Positions 9,268-17,018 of a stretch of DNA of 47,266 nucleotides are shown here, piece after piece (position 1 is the first letter of the stretch; the number at the start of each line of letters is the position of its first letter). The translations under genes were made by a program, and so were the position numbers. Origin of the DNA: Actinomyces sp. ICM47 (GTDB lineage Bacteria; Actinomycetota; Actinomycetes; Actinomycetales; Actinomycetaceae); the NCBI RefSeq assembly GCF_000278725.1, contig NZ_ALCA01000064.1, positions 1 through 47,266 of the forward strand, written 5' to 3'. The notes below the pieces were generated by a model. That model did no database searches and was not told the origin of the DNA. It was given only the letters and a program-made list of their open reading frames with translations.

Positions 9268-9317
9268 ACGAGGCCGGGGCTGGTTTGCGTTGTCGAGCAA
9301 CCCAGCCCCGGCCTCGT
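9268..9317 (-). terminator. Stem-loop terminator after the HerA-like gene
   Basis: A perfect 16-bp inverted repeat (9268-9283 with 9302-9317) lies 29 bp past the stop of the minus-strand gene ending at 9346. Both arms hold an exact ACGAGGCCGGGG copy. There is no clear T-run. Confidence 0.75.
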
Positions 9318-9345
9318 GGGGAAGAAAACGGTGGAAAATAGCGCG

Positions 9346-11346
9346 TCAGCGCTTGCGCGTGCCGAAGATCGAGCGTGTGATCTCACGGCCGGCGGTGCGC
9401 AGGACGGACCCGAGGACGTTTTCGACCTGGCGGGCGCGACGCTCGGCGGCTCGCTGGCGGGCTGCTTCCTCCTTCTCCTGCTGCTTTTCGACCTGTCGGC
9501 GCAAGCGTTCCATTTCCTTTTCTCGGGCGGCCTCTTCCTTGGCGGCGGCCTTCTCCGCTTCCTTGGCGGCCTTCTCGGCAGCCTTTTCGGCTTCCTTGGC
9601 CGCCTTTTCCGCTGCCTTCTCAGCCTCCTTGCGGGCCTTTTCTTCTTCCTTGGCGGCGGCCTCCTGGGCGGCCGCTTCCTCGCGGGCGGCCTGGGCCTCG
9701 GCGGCGCGGCGCTCGAGCTTCTCCTCGGCCGAATCCGGGTTCACGGCGTCGCGGTAGCGGCCCATGATGACGCTCGACTGGTTGATGCGCGCGAGCGTGT
9801 CGGCGGAGGCGGGACCCATGACGGAGGCGGGTGCCCAGATGCCGACGGGCGTGACCGGGGTGGGGTTACCCTTCGGGTCCAGGACGGTCACGACGGCCTC
9901 GCCCGTGCCCAGGGTGGTCAGGATCTCGTCGAGTTCCAGGGACGTCTTCGGGAAGGTCTGAACGGTCGCCTTGAGCTTCTTGAAGTCATCGGGCGTCGAG
10001 GCGCGCAGGCCGTGCTGGACGCGCGAACCGAGCTGGGCGAGCACGTCGGAGGGGATGTCCTTGGGCGTCTGGGTCACGAAGACGACGCCCACGCCCTTGG
10101 AGCGGATCAGGCGCACGGTTTGGACGACCTGACGCTCGAACTCCTTGGTGGCGTCCGCGAACAGCAGGTGGGCCTCGTCGAAGAAGAACACCAGTTTGGG
10201 GCGCGGCGCGTCGCCGACCTCGGGCAGTGTCGCGAACAGGTTGGCCAGCAGGTACATGATGACGGCGCTGACCAGGGCGGGGCGCGAGGAAATGTCGCCC
10301 ACGCCCAGCAGGGAGATGATGCCGCGTCCGGTCGAATCCATGCGCATCAGGTCGGCCGTGTCGAAGCCGGGGGCACCGAAGAACTGGCCGCCGCCCTGGG
10401 ACTCGAGCGCGGTCAGGGCGCGCAGGATGACACCGGCGGTGGCCTTGGAGACGCCGCCGATCGTCGCCAGCTCCTCCTTGCCCTCGTCCGAGGTCAGGAA
10501 GGAGATGACAGCGCGCAGATCCGGCAGATCCACGAGTTCGAGTCCCTGGCCGTCCGCCCACGCGAAGATCAGCTGCAGGGCCTGCTCCTGCGTCGTGTTC
10601 AGGGACAGTGCGCGGGCCAGCAGGATCGGGCCGAAGTCAGAGACCTCGGCGCGCACGGGCACGCCCGGGAACTGCGAATCCGCCCCACCCAGGCTCAGCA
10701 GCTCAATCGGGAAGGACGTGGGTGCCCACGCCTGGCCGTTAGCCGCGGTGCGGGACAGGAGCTTCTCCGAGCTGGCACCGGCCTCGGCCAGGCCCGTCAG
10801 GTCACCCTTGACGTCGCACAGGAGCACGGAGGAGCCGTTCGCGGACAGCCCCTCGGCGAGGAGCTGGAGCGTGCGGGTTTTGCCCGTGCCTGTCGCGCCG
10901 GCAACCAGCAGGTGACGGTTAAACATGGGAACCGGCATCGCAGCACTCACGCCGGGCACGCGCGTTCCGTCCTCGATGAGGGTGCCGATGGTGACCGCGG
11001 GGACGTCCCAGGAGTAGGCGGCCTTGATCCCTGAGGCGAACGCGGAGAGGCCGCCGGATACCTCGGACGAGGCCTGGGCCGCCTCACCCACGGATGCTGG
11101 CGCTTCGGGGGTGGTTTCGGCTGCTTCGACCTGGGAACGCAAAGCGTCGGCCGCTGCGCGGGCCACCTCGGCCTCAGCTGTTTCAGCACCCGCGGTGGCG
11201 GCAGGGGCATCCGCGGCGGCACCCGCTGCCTCGAGCTGGAGACGCAGCGCCTCTGCCTTCGCGCGGGCTGCCTCGGCCTCAGCCGCCTTCGCGGCGGCTT
11301 CAGCTTCGGCGAGGCGCGCCTTGAGATCTTCGATGTTCTCGCTCAT
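9346..11346 (-). CDS. HerA-like helicase/ATPase (DUF853 family) with coiled-coil ends
   Basis: This 666-residue cytoplasmic P-loop ATPase belongs to the HerA/FtsK clade, DUF853 family. Walker A is GATGTGKT at residues 150-157 and Walker B is VFFFDEAHLLF near residues 381-391. VVFVTQTPKDIPSDVLAQLG, which follows, is the conserved sensor-like region of this family. Residues 1-80 are an Ala/Glu-rich heptad segment, and about 535-640 form a very charged coiled coil made of KEAEKAAEKAA-like repeats. The DNA of this repeat is visible at about 9540-9720. Start: ATG at 11344-11346, where the coiled coil begins; no strong ribosome-binding site is seen. It stands alone, divergent from comEA. HerA relatives pump or unwind DNA, but no NurA nuclease is nearby and the function of DUF853 members is not established. 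Confidence 0.85.
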   Translation of the reverse strand: MSENIEDLKARLAEAEAAAKAAEAEAARAKAEALRLQLEAAGAAADAPAATAGAETAEAEVARAAADALRSQVEAAETTPEAPASVGEAAQASSEVSGGLSAFASGIKAAYSWDVPAVTIGTLIEDGTRVPGVSAAMPVPMFNRHLLVAGATGTGKTRTLQLLAEGLSANGSSVLLCDVKGDLTGLAEAGASSEKLLSRTAANGQAWAPTSFPIELLSLGGADSQFPGVPVRAEVSDFGPILLARALSLNTTQEQALQLIFAWADGQGLELVDLPDLRAVISFLTSDEGKEELATIGGVSKATAGVILRALTALESQGGGQFFGAPGFDTADLMRMDSTGRGIISLLGVGDISSRPALVSAVIMYLLANLFATLPEVGDAPRPKLVFFFDEAHLLFADATKEFERQVVQTVRLIRSKGVGVVFVTQTPKDIPSDVLAQLGSRVQHGLRASTPDDFKKLKATVQTFPKTSLELDEILTTLGTGEAVVTVLDPKGNPTPVTPVGIWAPASVMGPASADTLARINQSSVIMGRYRDAVNPDSAEEKLERRAAEAQAAREEAAAQEAAAKEEEKARKEAEKAAEKAAKEAEKAAEKAAKEAEKAAAKEEAAREKEMERLRRQVEKQQEKEEAARQRAAERRARQVENVLGSVLRTAGREITRSIFGTRKR

Positions 11347-11412
11347 GGTGTGGTCTTTCGGCTGTGGGCGCGGTGCGCCACTGTCTGTCGACGTTACCGA
11401 CACAGTATCCCT

Positions 11413-11428
11413 TGGGATGACAATCCCA
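11413..11428. promoter_or_regulatory. Short palindrome in the divergent herA-like/comEA promoter region
   Basis: TGGGAT-GACA-ATCCCA is a 6-bp inverted repeat with a 4-base spacer, 67 bp upstream of the HerA-like start. It has the size of an operator half-site pair. No cognate regulator is known, so this is only a candidate. Confidence 0.3.
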
Positions 11429-11450
11429 TGCGCGCGATAACAGGGGAGAG

Positions 11451-11540
11451 CGCGTGTGGCTCCGTCCACAGGCGCGGTGCTCGTGTCGCGCATATCCACA
11501 GGGGGTTGCTCCGTGTCGCGCCCATCCACAGGCGAAAGCA
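11451..11540. repeat. Three phased 30-bp tandem repeats with TCCACAGG (DnaA-box-like) cores
   Basis: Units are 11451-11480, 11481-11510 and 11511-11540. Each carries TCCACAGG at the same position, so the cores (11465-11472, 11495-11502, 11525-11532) are exactly 30 bp apart, about three helical turns. Units 2 and 3 also share CGTGTCGCGC. The middle unit reads ATATCCACA, one mismatch from the DnaA box TTATCCACA; the others are two mismatches from TTGTCCACA or TTATCCACA. They lie 43 bp upstream of comEA. Confidence 0.7.
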
Positions 11541-11582
11541 GGCGGCGCGACACAGGCAAGGCGCTGGGCTTAGCGTCGACAC

Positions 11583-12356
11583 ATGAACCCTCCACGATGG
11601 ATCGCACACCGCAGGATGGCAGCCCTGACGAAAGCCGTATACGACTCAGCGGTCAGCGACGACGATGACCCGCCCGAACCCACCTACGCGCGCCTGCTAC
11701 CCGGCGGGACGACCGTCGCCGCACTCCTCATCGTCCTCGTCGCCCTCGCAGGCATCGGCGTGTGGAGAAACGCCCGGACCGCAGACGAAGCACACGCGAG
11801 TGAACAAGCCGCCGAGCAATCAGCCGAACGCCAGGCCGAAGAAACCACACGCCAGGACCCAGAGACGGCACCGGAAGGAAACGCGCCCAGCCGCCCCGCC
11901 TCCCACGCCTCGCCCGGTCCTCCCGGACCCGCAGGCCACGTCATCGTCTACGTCTCCGGAGCCGTCGCCACCCCCGGCGTCCTCACCCTGCCCGCCTCCT
12001 CCCGAGTCACCGACGCCATCACCGCCGCAGGAGGCGCCCTAGAAGACGCCGACCTCGACACCATCAACCTAGCCCGCCCCCTCACAGACGGCGAACACAT
12101 ACGCATCTCCCGAATCGGAGAAACACCACCGGCCCCCACGGCAAACGGCGACGCCACCCACCCCGCCTGCGTCCGCCTCGACACCGCCACCGCCACCGAC
12201 CTACAAACCCTGCCCGGCATCGGCCCAGCCCTCGCCGAACGCATCATCAACTACCGTGCAACCCACCCCCACATCGCCACCGTCGACGCCCTCGACGACG
12301 TCCCCGGCATAGGCCCCTCCCTCATCGAAAAAATACGACCAGGCGTCTGCCCATGA
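11583..12356 (+). CDS. comEA: ComEA-type competence DNA-binding protein
   Basis: ComEA binds double-stranded DNA at the outer face of the membrane and hands it to the ComEC channel during natural transformation. The 257-residue protein has a cytoplasmic N-terminus, one membrane helix (about residues 43-60, VAALLIVLVALAGIGVW), a Pro/Ala/Glu-rich linker to about residue 118, an SLBB domain (VIVYVSGAVATPGVLTLP onward) and a C-terminal helix-hairpin-helix pair (LQTLPGIGPALAERIINYR and LDDVPGIGPSLIEKI). Domain order is as in other ComEA proteins. The start at 11583 has no good ribosome-binding site; an ATG at 11616 is an alternative. The stop overlaps the comEC start as ATGA. Its coding strand is unusually rich in C and A compared with its flanks. 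Confidence 0.92.
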   Translation: MNPPRWIAHRRMAALTKAVYDSAVSDDDDPPEPTYARLLPGGTTVAALLIVLVALAGIGVWRNARTADEAHASEQAAEQSAERQAEETTRQDPETAPEGNAPSRPASHASPGPPGPAGHVIVYVSGAVATPGVLTLPASSRVTDAITAAGGALEDADLDTINLARPLTDGEHIRISRIGETPPAPTANGDATHPACVRLDTATATDLQTLPGIGPALAERIINYRATHPHIATVDALDDVPGIGPSLIEKIRPGVCP

Positions 12357-14035
12357 ACGGACAAAACGAGACAACAAACACCGGAGGAAACACGCGCACC
12401 CCCACCCCGCAGGGGCCACACACAGCAACATCCACGACCCCACCACCCGACACCACTCCGCGCGCACCCCACACCACGCACCAAAGCGCCCCACGCATGA
12501 TCGACCTGCGCCTCCTCACCCCAGCCACCGCCACCTGGGCCACAACCTGGTGGGCCACCACCCACCCCGCACCCCACCCTCTCATCGCCACATGCGCGCT
12601 CGCTGCCGCCATCACCGCCACCTCCTACGCCTGGTCCCACAGGCACACACGCCCACCACGCCACGCCCTCACCCCACCGAGATCCCTCCGCCTAGCAGCC
12701 GCCCTCATCCTCGCAGCCACCGCGTGCGCGCTCGCGGTCGCCTCCGCTGCGGGACGCGCCTACCGTGATGACCCCGCGCGAATGGACTCCGGGCCGATCC
12801 ACGCGCGGGTCCGGCTCGAGCGTGACCCGGCCCCGGCCTCGTCCGGTTTTTCGACGAAGCGTCGAGCGCGTGTGAGGATCCTCGCGGTGAGAGTGGGGGA
12901 GCGGTGGCTGGCCTCAGATGCTACCGCCCTGGTGAGTGCCCCGGGGTGGGAGGATGCAGCGCGCGGCGACGTCTACGAGATCTCTGGTAGTCTCGATGCC
13001 TCCTTCGCGGCCGCCGCTCCGTCCGTCGGCTCGATCCGAGCCCGGACCTCGATTCTCGCAGAGCGTCCCGGCGGCCTGGACGTCTGGAGACGGGACACAC
13101 ACCGGGCCTTCGCGCGTGCGTGCGAACATCTGGCCAGAGACGCGCGAGGCCTCGTTCCCGGCATGGCGATCGGTGACGACCGCCTGGTGCCCTCCGACCT
13201 GTCCGACGCCATGAAAGCCACCTCTCTCACGCACCTGACGGCTGTGTCCGGCTCCCACATCGTTATCATCCTGGCGGCCCTGACCCTGATCCTGCCTGCG
13301 CGCGTGCCCCTGCGCGTCGGCGCGACACTCGTGGTGCTGGGGACCATCGTTGTGCTCGTCGGACCGGAGGCCTCCGTCGTGCGCTCCGTGTGCGTCGCGT
13401 CGGTCGCGGCTCTTGGCTTGATCCTCGGACGCGAAGGGCAGGCCGTCGCAGCTCTCGGTGCCGTCGTCATCGGGACCCTCCTCATCGACCCGTGGGCTTC
13501 CCGATCCTACGGGTTCGCGCTCTCCGCGCTGGCGGCCCTGGCTGTCGTCGGACCCGCGGCTGCCATCGCCAGGAGCACGAAACGGCGTATCCGGGGAGAC
13601 ACGCGCATCGGTCGGGTCCTGCGTCGGCTGACCGAAATGGTGTGCGTGCCCGCCCTGGCCGAGTTCGCCACCGCGCCACTCGTCGTGTCCCTGTCGGGAT
13701 CCGTGCCCGTGTGGGGGATCGCCGCCAACGTCGCCGCCGAGCCTGCGGTGCCCGTGGCCACGCTCGCGGGCCTGACGGGAGCCCTCCTCGCGCCCATCAG
13801 CCCCGGGGTCGCCGAATTCTGCGCGCGAGTGGCCTCCTGGGCGACCGGGTGGATCGCATTCTCCGCACGGTTCTTCGAGGGGATGCCAGGATCGGGGACA
13901 CAGGTGCCAGGGGGAGCGCGGACCATCCTCTCTCTATACGCGTGCGCGGGATGCGGGTTCGCACTGTGGTGCGTGTGGCGGCGCTGGGTCGTTTCCCTCA
14001 CGGACGAGGCCTGGGATCCTCGCGCGGACCCGTGA
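12353..14035 (+). CDS. comEC: ComEC/Rec2 competence membrane channel
   Basis: ComEC is the predicted inner-membrane channel that takes up single-stranded DNA. This 560-residue form begins with a low-complexity Thr/Pro/His-rich tail (residues 1-48), then two or three membrane helices, an OB-like extracellular domain (about 140-235) and the Competence domain with GLVPGMAIGDDRLVP and LTHLTAVSGSHIVII followed by many hydrophobic segments. The chain ends after the membrane domain (WCVWRRWVVSLTDEAWDPR), so it lacks the C-terminal metallo-beta-lactamase-like domain found in Bacillus ComEC, as in some other actinobacteria. It overlaps comEA by four bases. Codon use changes sharply near 12765: upstream it is C/A-rich, downstream it resembles neighbouring genes. 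An exact 12-mer repeat copy lies at 12831-12842. Confidence 0.92.
   Translation: MNGQNETTNTGGNTRTPTPQGPHTATSTTPPPDTTPRAPHTTHQSAPRMIDLRLLTPATATWATTWWATTHPAPHPLIATCALAAAITATSYAWSHRHTRPPRHALTPPRSLRLAAALILAATACALAVASAAGRAYRDDPARMDSGPIHARVRLERDPAPASSGFSTKRRARVRILAVRVGERWLASDATALVSAPGWEDAARGDVYEISGSLDASFAAAAPSVGSIRARTSILAERPGGLDVWRRDTHRAFARACEHLARDARGLVPGMAIGDDRLVPSDLSDAMKATSLTHLTAVSGSHIVIILAALTLILPARVPLRVGATLVVLGTIVVLVGPEASVVRSVCVASVAALGLILGREGQAVAALGAVVIGTLLIDPWASRSYGFALSALAALAVVGPAAAIARSTKRRIRGDTRIGRVLRRLTEMVCVPALAEFATAPLVVSLSGSVPVWGIAANVAAEPAVPVATLAGLTGALLAPISPGVAEFCARVASWATGWIAFSARFFEGMPGSGTQVPGGARTILSLYACAGCGFALWCVWRRWVVSLTDEAWDPRADP
12831..12842 (-). repeat. Intragenic copy of the 12-mer ACGAGGCCGGGG (in comEC)
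   Basis: The plus strand reads CCCCGGCCTCGT, an exact reverse complement of the dispersed 12-mer, within codons for PAPASS. No inverted partner is nearby. Confidence 0.8.
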
Positions 14036-14151
14036 CGATTGCGTGGAATACCGATGCCACGAGAGTGCATGTTCCCTCATCGGTGCCAGCTCCCCGGAGA
14101 ACCCCTCTGTGCAAACCTTGGCCACAGGCGGTGACACCTGCCACGACTCAT

Positions 14152-14174
14152 GTCCGCCCAGGGCAAAGGCGGAC
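14152..14174 (+). terminator. Possible stem-loop between comEC and holA
   Basis: GTCCGCC and GGCGGAC form a perfect 7-bp stem with a 9-base loop, 117 bp past comEC and 62 bp before holA. There is no T-run. It could be a weak terminator or a leader hairpin of holA. Confidence 0.35.
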
Positions 14175-14236
14175 GCAGATGAGCGCCCGCGGTGGCAGAC
14201 TTAGGGAGTTACCATCGCGTCGAAAGGCAGGAAGAC

Positions 14237-15214
14237 GTGGCAGCACGCGGATCACGCTCGGCGGCACCCGCCCCCATTACGCTGGCCCCCATCGTGTTGA
14301 TCAAGGGACCCGAGGGCCTTCTCGTCGACCGTGCCCTCGACCGGCTGCGCGCCCTGGCATACGAGGCTGACCCGAACCTGGAGCGCACCGACATCAACGC
14401 CGCCACCTACCAGGCAGGACAGATCGACGTCATCGCCTCGCCTTCCCTGTTCGGCGAGTCCCGCATGGTCATCATCCGCGACCTGGAAACGATGAGTGAC
14501 GCCCTCGCGAACGACCTGATCGCCTACGCGGCAGCCCCCGCCCCCGACGTGTGGATGTTCCTGGCCCACCCCGGCGGCAATGCTCGCGGCAAGAAGGTCA
14601 TCGACGTGATCACTAAGGCGAAATGGCCCGTGATCCCGGCCGATCCACTCAAAAACGACCGCGATAAGCTGGCACTCATCGCTTCCGACGTGCGAGCCGC
14701 GCACCGACAGATGGACACCGAAGCACAGCAGGCCCTTGTGGACGCGCTCGGTAATGACCCGCGTGCCATGGCCGGTGCCCTCGCCCAGCTGCTCTCCGAC
14801 GTGAGCGGACGCATCACCCTCGAGGACGTGCGCCGCTACCAGGCCGGACGCGTCGAGGCCACCGGCTACGACGTCGCCGACGCGGCTGTCGCCGGAAACT
14901 CCGCCAAGGCCCTCACTCTTACGCGCCACGCCTTTGCGACAGGCATTGCCCCGCAGGTGCTCGTCGCCGCGCTGGCCATGAAGTTCCGCGCCATGGCGAA
15001 GGTATCTATCGGTGGCTCTGCGTCTGCCCTCAAAATGGCCCCCTGGCAGGTCGACCGTGCCCGGCGTGAGCTGCGCGGCTGGTCCGACGCCTCGCTGGCC
15101 GGGGCCTTCGGCGCGATCGCCACTGCCGACGCCGAAACGAAGGGCGCGTCGCGTGACCCGCAGCGTGCCATCGAAAAAGCAATCATCACTATCTGCAGGC
15201 TGCACGGACGCTGA
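14237..15214 (+). CDS. holA: DNA polymerase III subunit delta
   Basis: The delta subunit is the clamp-loader wrench that opens the beta sliding clamp during replication. The 325-residue product starts at GTG 14237, with AGGAAG just upstream. The N-terminal region has IVLIKGPEGLLVDRALDRL, the strand-loop-helix that starts the delta fold, followed by FGESRMVIIRDLETM. The middle contains WPVIPADPLKNDRDKLALIA. The C-terminal collar has GYDVADAAVAGNSAKALTL and FRAMAKVSIGG with APWQVDRARRELRGW, all typical of actinobacterial HolA. In actinobacteria it commonly follows comEC and precedes rpsT, as seen here apart from the inserted ABC exporter genes. There is no Walker A motif, as expected for delta. 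Confidence 0.92.
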   Translation: MAARGSRSAAPAPITLAPIVLIKGPEGLLVDRALDRLRALAYEADPNLERTDINAATYQAGQIDVIASPSLFGESRMVIIRDLETMSDALANDLIAYAAAPAPDVWMFLAHPGGNARGKKVIDVITKAKWPVIPADPLKNDRDKLALIASDVRAAHRQMDTEAQQALVDALGNDPRAMAGALAQLLSDVSGRITLEDVRRYQAGRVEATGYDVADAAVAGNSAKALTLTRHAFATGIAPQVLVAALAMKFRAMAKVSIGGSASALKMAPWQVDRARRELRGWSDASLAGAFGAIATADAETKGASRDPQRAIEKAIITICRLHGR

Positions 15215-15268
15215 GAAAGCGCCACGGCCTCGTCACCGAGAAGAAGAACGACGGAACTGAGGAGATTC

Positions 15269-17017
15269 ATGAAAACTATTCGAACGTTGATGGGGCGACT
15301 GCGGGAGTTTAAGGCTCCCGCGATCCTGACCCCGCTGTTCATCATCGGGGAGGTGATTCTCGAATGTCTGATCCCGCTGACCATGGTCTCGCTGGTGGAT
15401 GCGCTCGACGGCGTGTCCCTGAGTCCCGTCATGCGCCTGGGACTGATCCTTACCGGACTGGCCTTCGCCTCGCTGGCCTGTGGCATTCTCTCCGCGCGCT
15501 TCGCAGCGACCGCCTCGGTGGGACTGGCGAAGAACCTGCGTCAGGATCTGTTCTTTAAAGTGCAGGATTTCTCGTTCGCGGACATCGACCGCTTCTCCAC
15601 CTCCTCGCTGGTCACACGCATGACGACCGACGTCACGAACGTGCAAAATGCATTCGGAATGATGATCCGTATCGCTGTACGCGTGCCGCTCATGATTATC
15701 TTCTCCATCGTCATGGCGTGGCGCATCAACGTCCAGATGGCGCTCATCTTCCTGGGAATGGTGCCGGTGCTTGCCATCATCCTGGCGGCTATCGTGCTCA
15801 TCGCCTTCCCGATTTTCCGCCGTATCTTCAAGAAGTACGACGCCTTGAACAACTCCGTGCAGGAAAACGTCGCCGCTATCCGCGTTGTGAAGTCCTTCGT
15901 CACCGAGGAACACGAGACCACAAAGTTCCGCTCGGCTTCAGCCGACGTGCGCAAGGACTTCACCAACGCTGAGAAACTCATCGCGCTCAACAGCCCCGTC
16001 ATGATGTTCTTCATCTTCGCCGCGATCGTGGCCGTCGATTACGTGGGTGCTTCGATCATTATCAACTCGGGGGCAACCGAGCTGACGAAGGGCGGCCTGA
16101 CCGCCCTCATCACCTACGGCATCCAGATCCTGACACATATGCTGATGCTCGCCTTCATCTTTGTCATGACGACGATGGCGGCCGAGTCCGCGCACCGTAT
16201 CGCCGAGGTCCTTAATCACGAGCCATCGTTGACCTCACCCGAGAACGGTGCGACCAACGTTGCGGATGGTTCCGTCGTCTTCGAGAACGTGTCCTTCAAG
16301 TACTCGGCCACCGCCGAAGAATACGCGCTGTCCGATATTGACCTGCGCCTCGAATCCGGCTCGACACTCGGCATCGTGGGCGGCACCGGCTCAGCCAAGA
16401 CCTCGCTCATCCAGCTGATCTGCCGTCTCTACGACGTCTCCGAAGGCTCCGTGAAGGTCGGCGGGCGCGACGTGCGCGACTACGACCTGACCTCGCTGCG
16501 CGACGCTGTCTCCGTCGTCCTGCAGAAGAACGTCCTCTTCTCCGGCACCATCAAGGACAACATGCGCTGGGGTAACCCGGACGCCACCGATGAGCAGATT
16601 GAGCATGCGTGCAAGCTCGCGCAGGCCGACGAGTTCATCCAGCAGCTGCCCGGCGGCTACGACTACGTGATCTCCCGCGGCGGCACCAATGTGTCAGGCG
16701 GCCAGAAGCAGCGCCTGTGCATCGCCCGCGCGCTCCTGAAGAACCCTAAAATTCTCATTCTGGACGACTCGACCTCCGCGGTGGACACCAGGACCGACAC
16801 ACTGATCCGAGGCGCTTTCGAGACCGAGATCCCGGGCACGACGACGATCATCATCGCCCAGCGCCTTTCCTCCGTCGAGCACGCGGACCAGCTCATCGTC
16901 TTGGATGACGGTCGCGTCAAGGAACGCGGTACCCACGAGGAACTGATGGCAGCGGGCGGCGAATACCGCGAGATCTACAACTCCCAGAACGCCGCGAGCG
17001 AAAGCGAGGTGGCCTGA
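15269..17017 (+). CDS. ABC exporter half-transporter A (degenerate catalytic site)
   Basis: This 582-residue protein has an N-terminal six-helix membrane domain (about 1-320) and a C-terminal ATPase domain. ATG 15269 is preceded by GAGGAG. The nucleotide-binding domain has Walker A GGTGSAKT near residue 373, with Ala in place of the usual Gly before Lys, signature VSGGQKQR and Walker B ILILDDSTSAVD, in which Asp replaces the catalytic Glu. This is the expected pattern for the non-catalytic partner of heterodimeric exporters of the TM287/288, BmrCD and LmrCD type. The partner gene starts one base after its stop. Together they should form one exporter for a drug, lipid or peptide; the substrate is unknown. 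No regulator gene is adjacent. Confidence 0.92.
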   Translation: MKTIRTLMGRLREFKAPAILTPLFIIGEVILECLIPLTMVSLVDALDGVSLSPVMRLGLILTGLAFASLACGILSARFAATASVGLAKNLRQDLFFKVQDFSFADIDRFSTSSLVTRMTTDVTNVQNAFGMMIRIAVRVPLMIIFSIVMAWRINVQMALIFLGMVPVLAIILAAIVLIAFPIFRRIFKKYDALNNSVQENVAAIRVVKSFVTEEHETTKFRSASADVRKDFTNAEKLIALNSPVMMFFIFAAIVAVDYVGASIIINSGATELTKGGLTALITYGIQILTHMLMLAFIFVMTTMAAESAHRIAEVLNHEPSLTSPENGATNVADGSVVFENVSFKYSATAEEYALSDIDLRLESGSTLGIVGGTGSAKTSLIQLICRLYDVSEGSVKVGGRDVRDYDLTSLRDAVSVVLQKNVLFSGTIKDNMRWGNPDATDEQIEHACKLAQADEFIQQLPGGYDYVISRGGTNVSGGQKQRLCIARALLKNPKILILDDSTSAVDTRTDTLIRGAFETEIPGTTTIIIAQRLSSVEHADQLIVLDDGRVKERGTHEELMAAGGEYREIYNSQNAASESEVA

Positions 17018-17018
17018 C

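Noticed and set aside
9540..9720. Tandem repeat in the HerA-like gene considered as a CRISPR or minisatellite
   Set aside because: Repeats are short, contiguous and in frame, coding for an Ala/Glu/Lys coiled coil; no spacers.
6925..11034. Long plus-strand frames opposite the antiporter gene (475 residues) and the HerA-like gene (572 residues)
   Set aside because: Asp/His/Gly- or Phe/Leu/Gly-rich shadows of the minus-strand genes, with no domain or ribosome-binding site.
11347..11607. Upstream in-frame extension of the HerA-like protein through the 30-bp repeats
   Set aside because: The extension would read PVDGRDT-like repeats from the tandem DNA and precedes a good start at the coiled coil; it is better explained as regulatory DNA.
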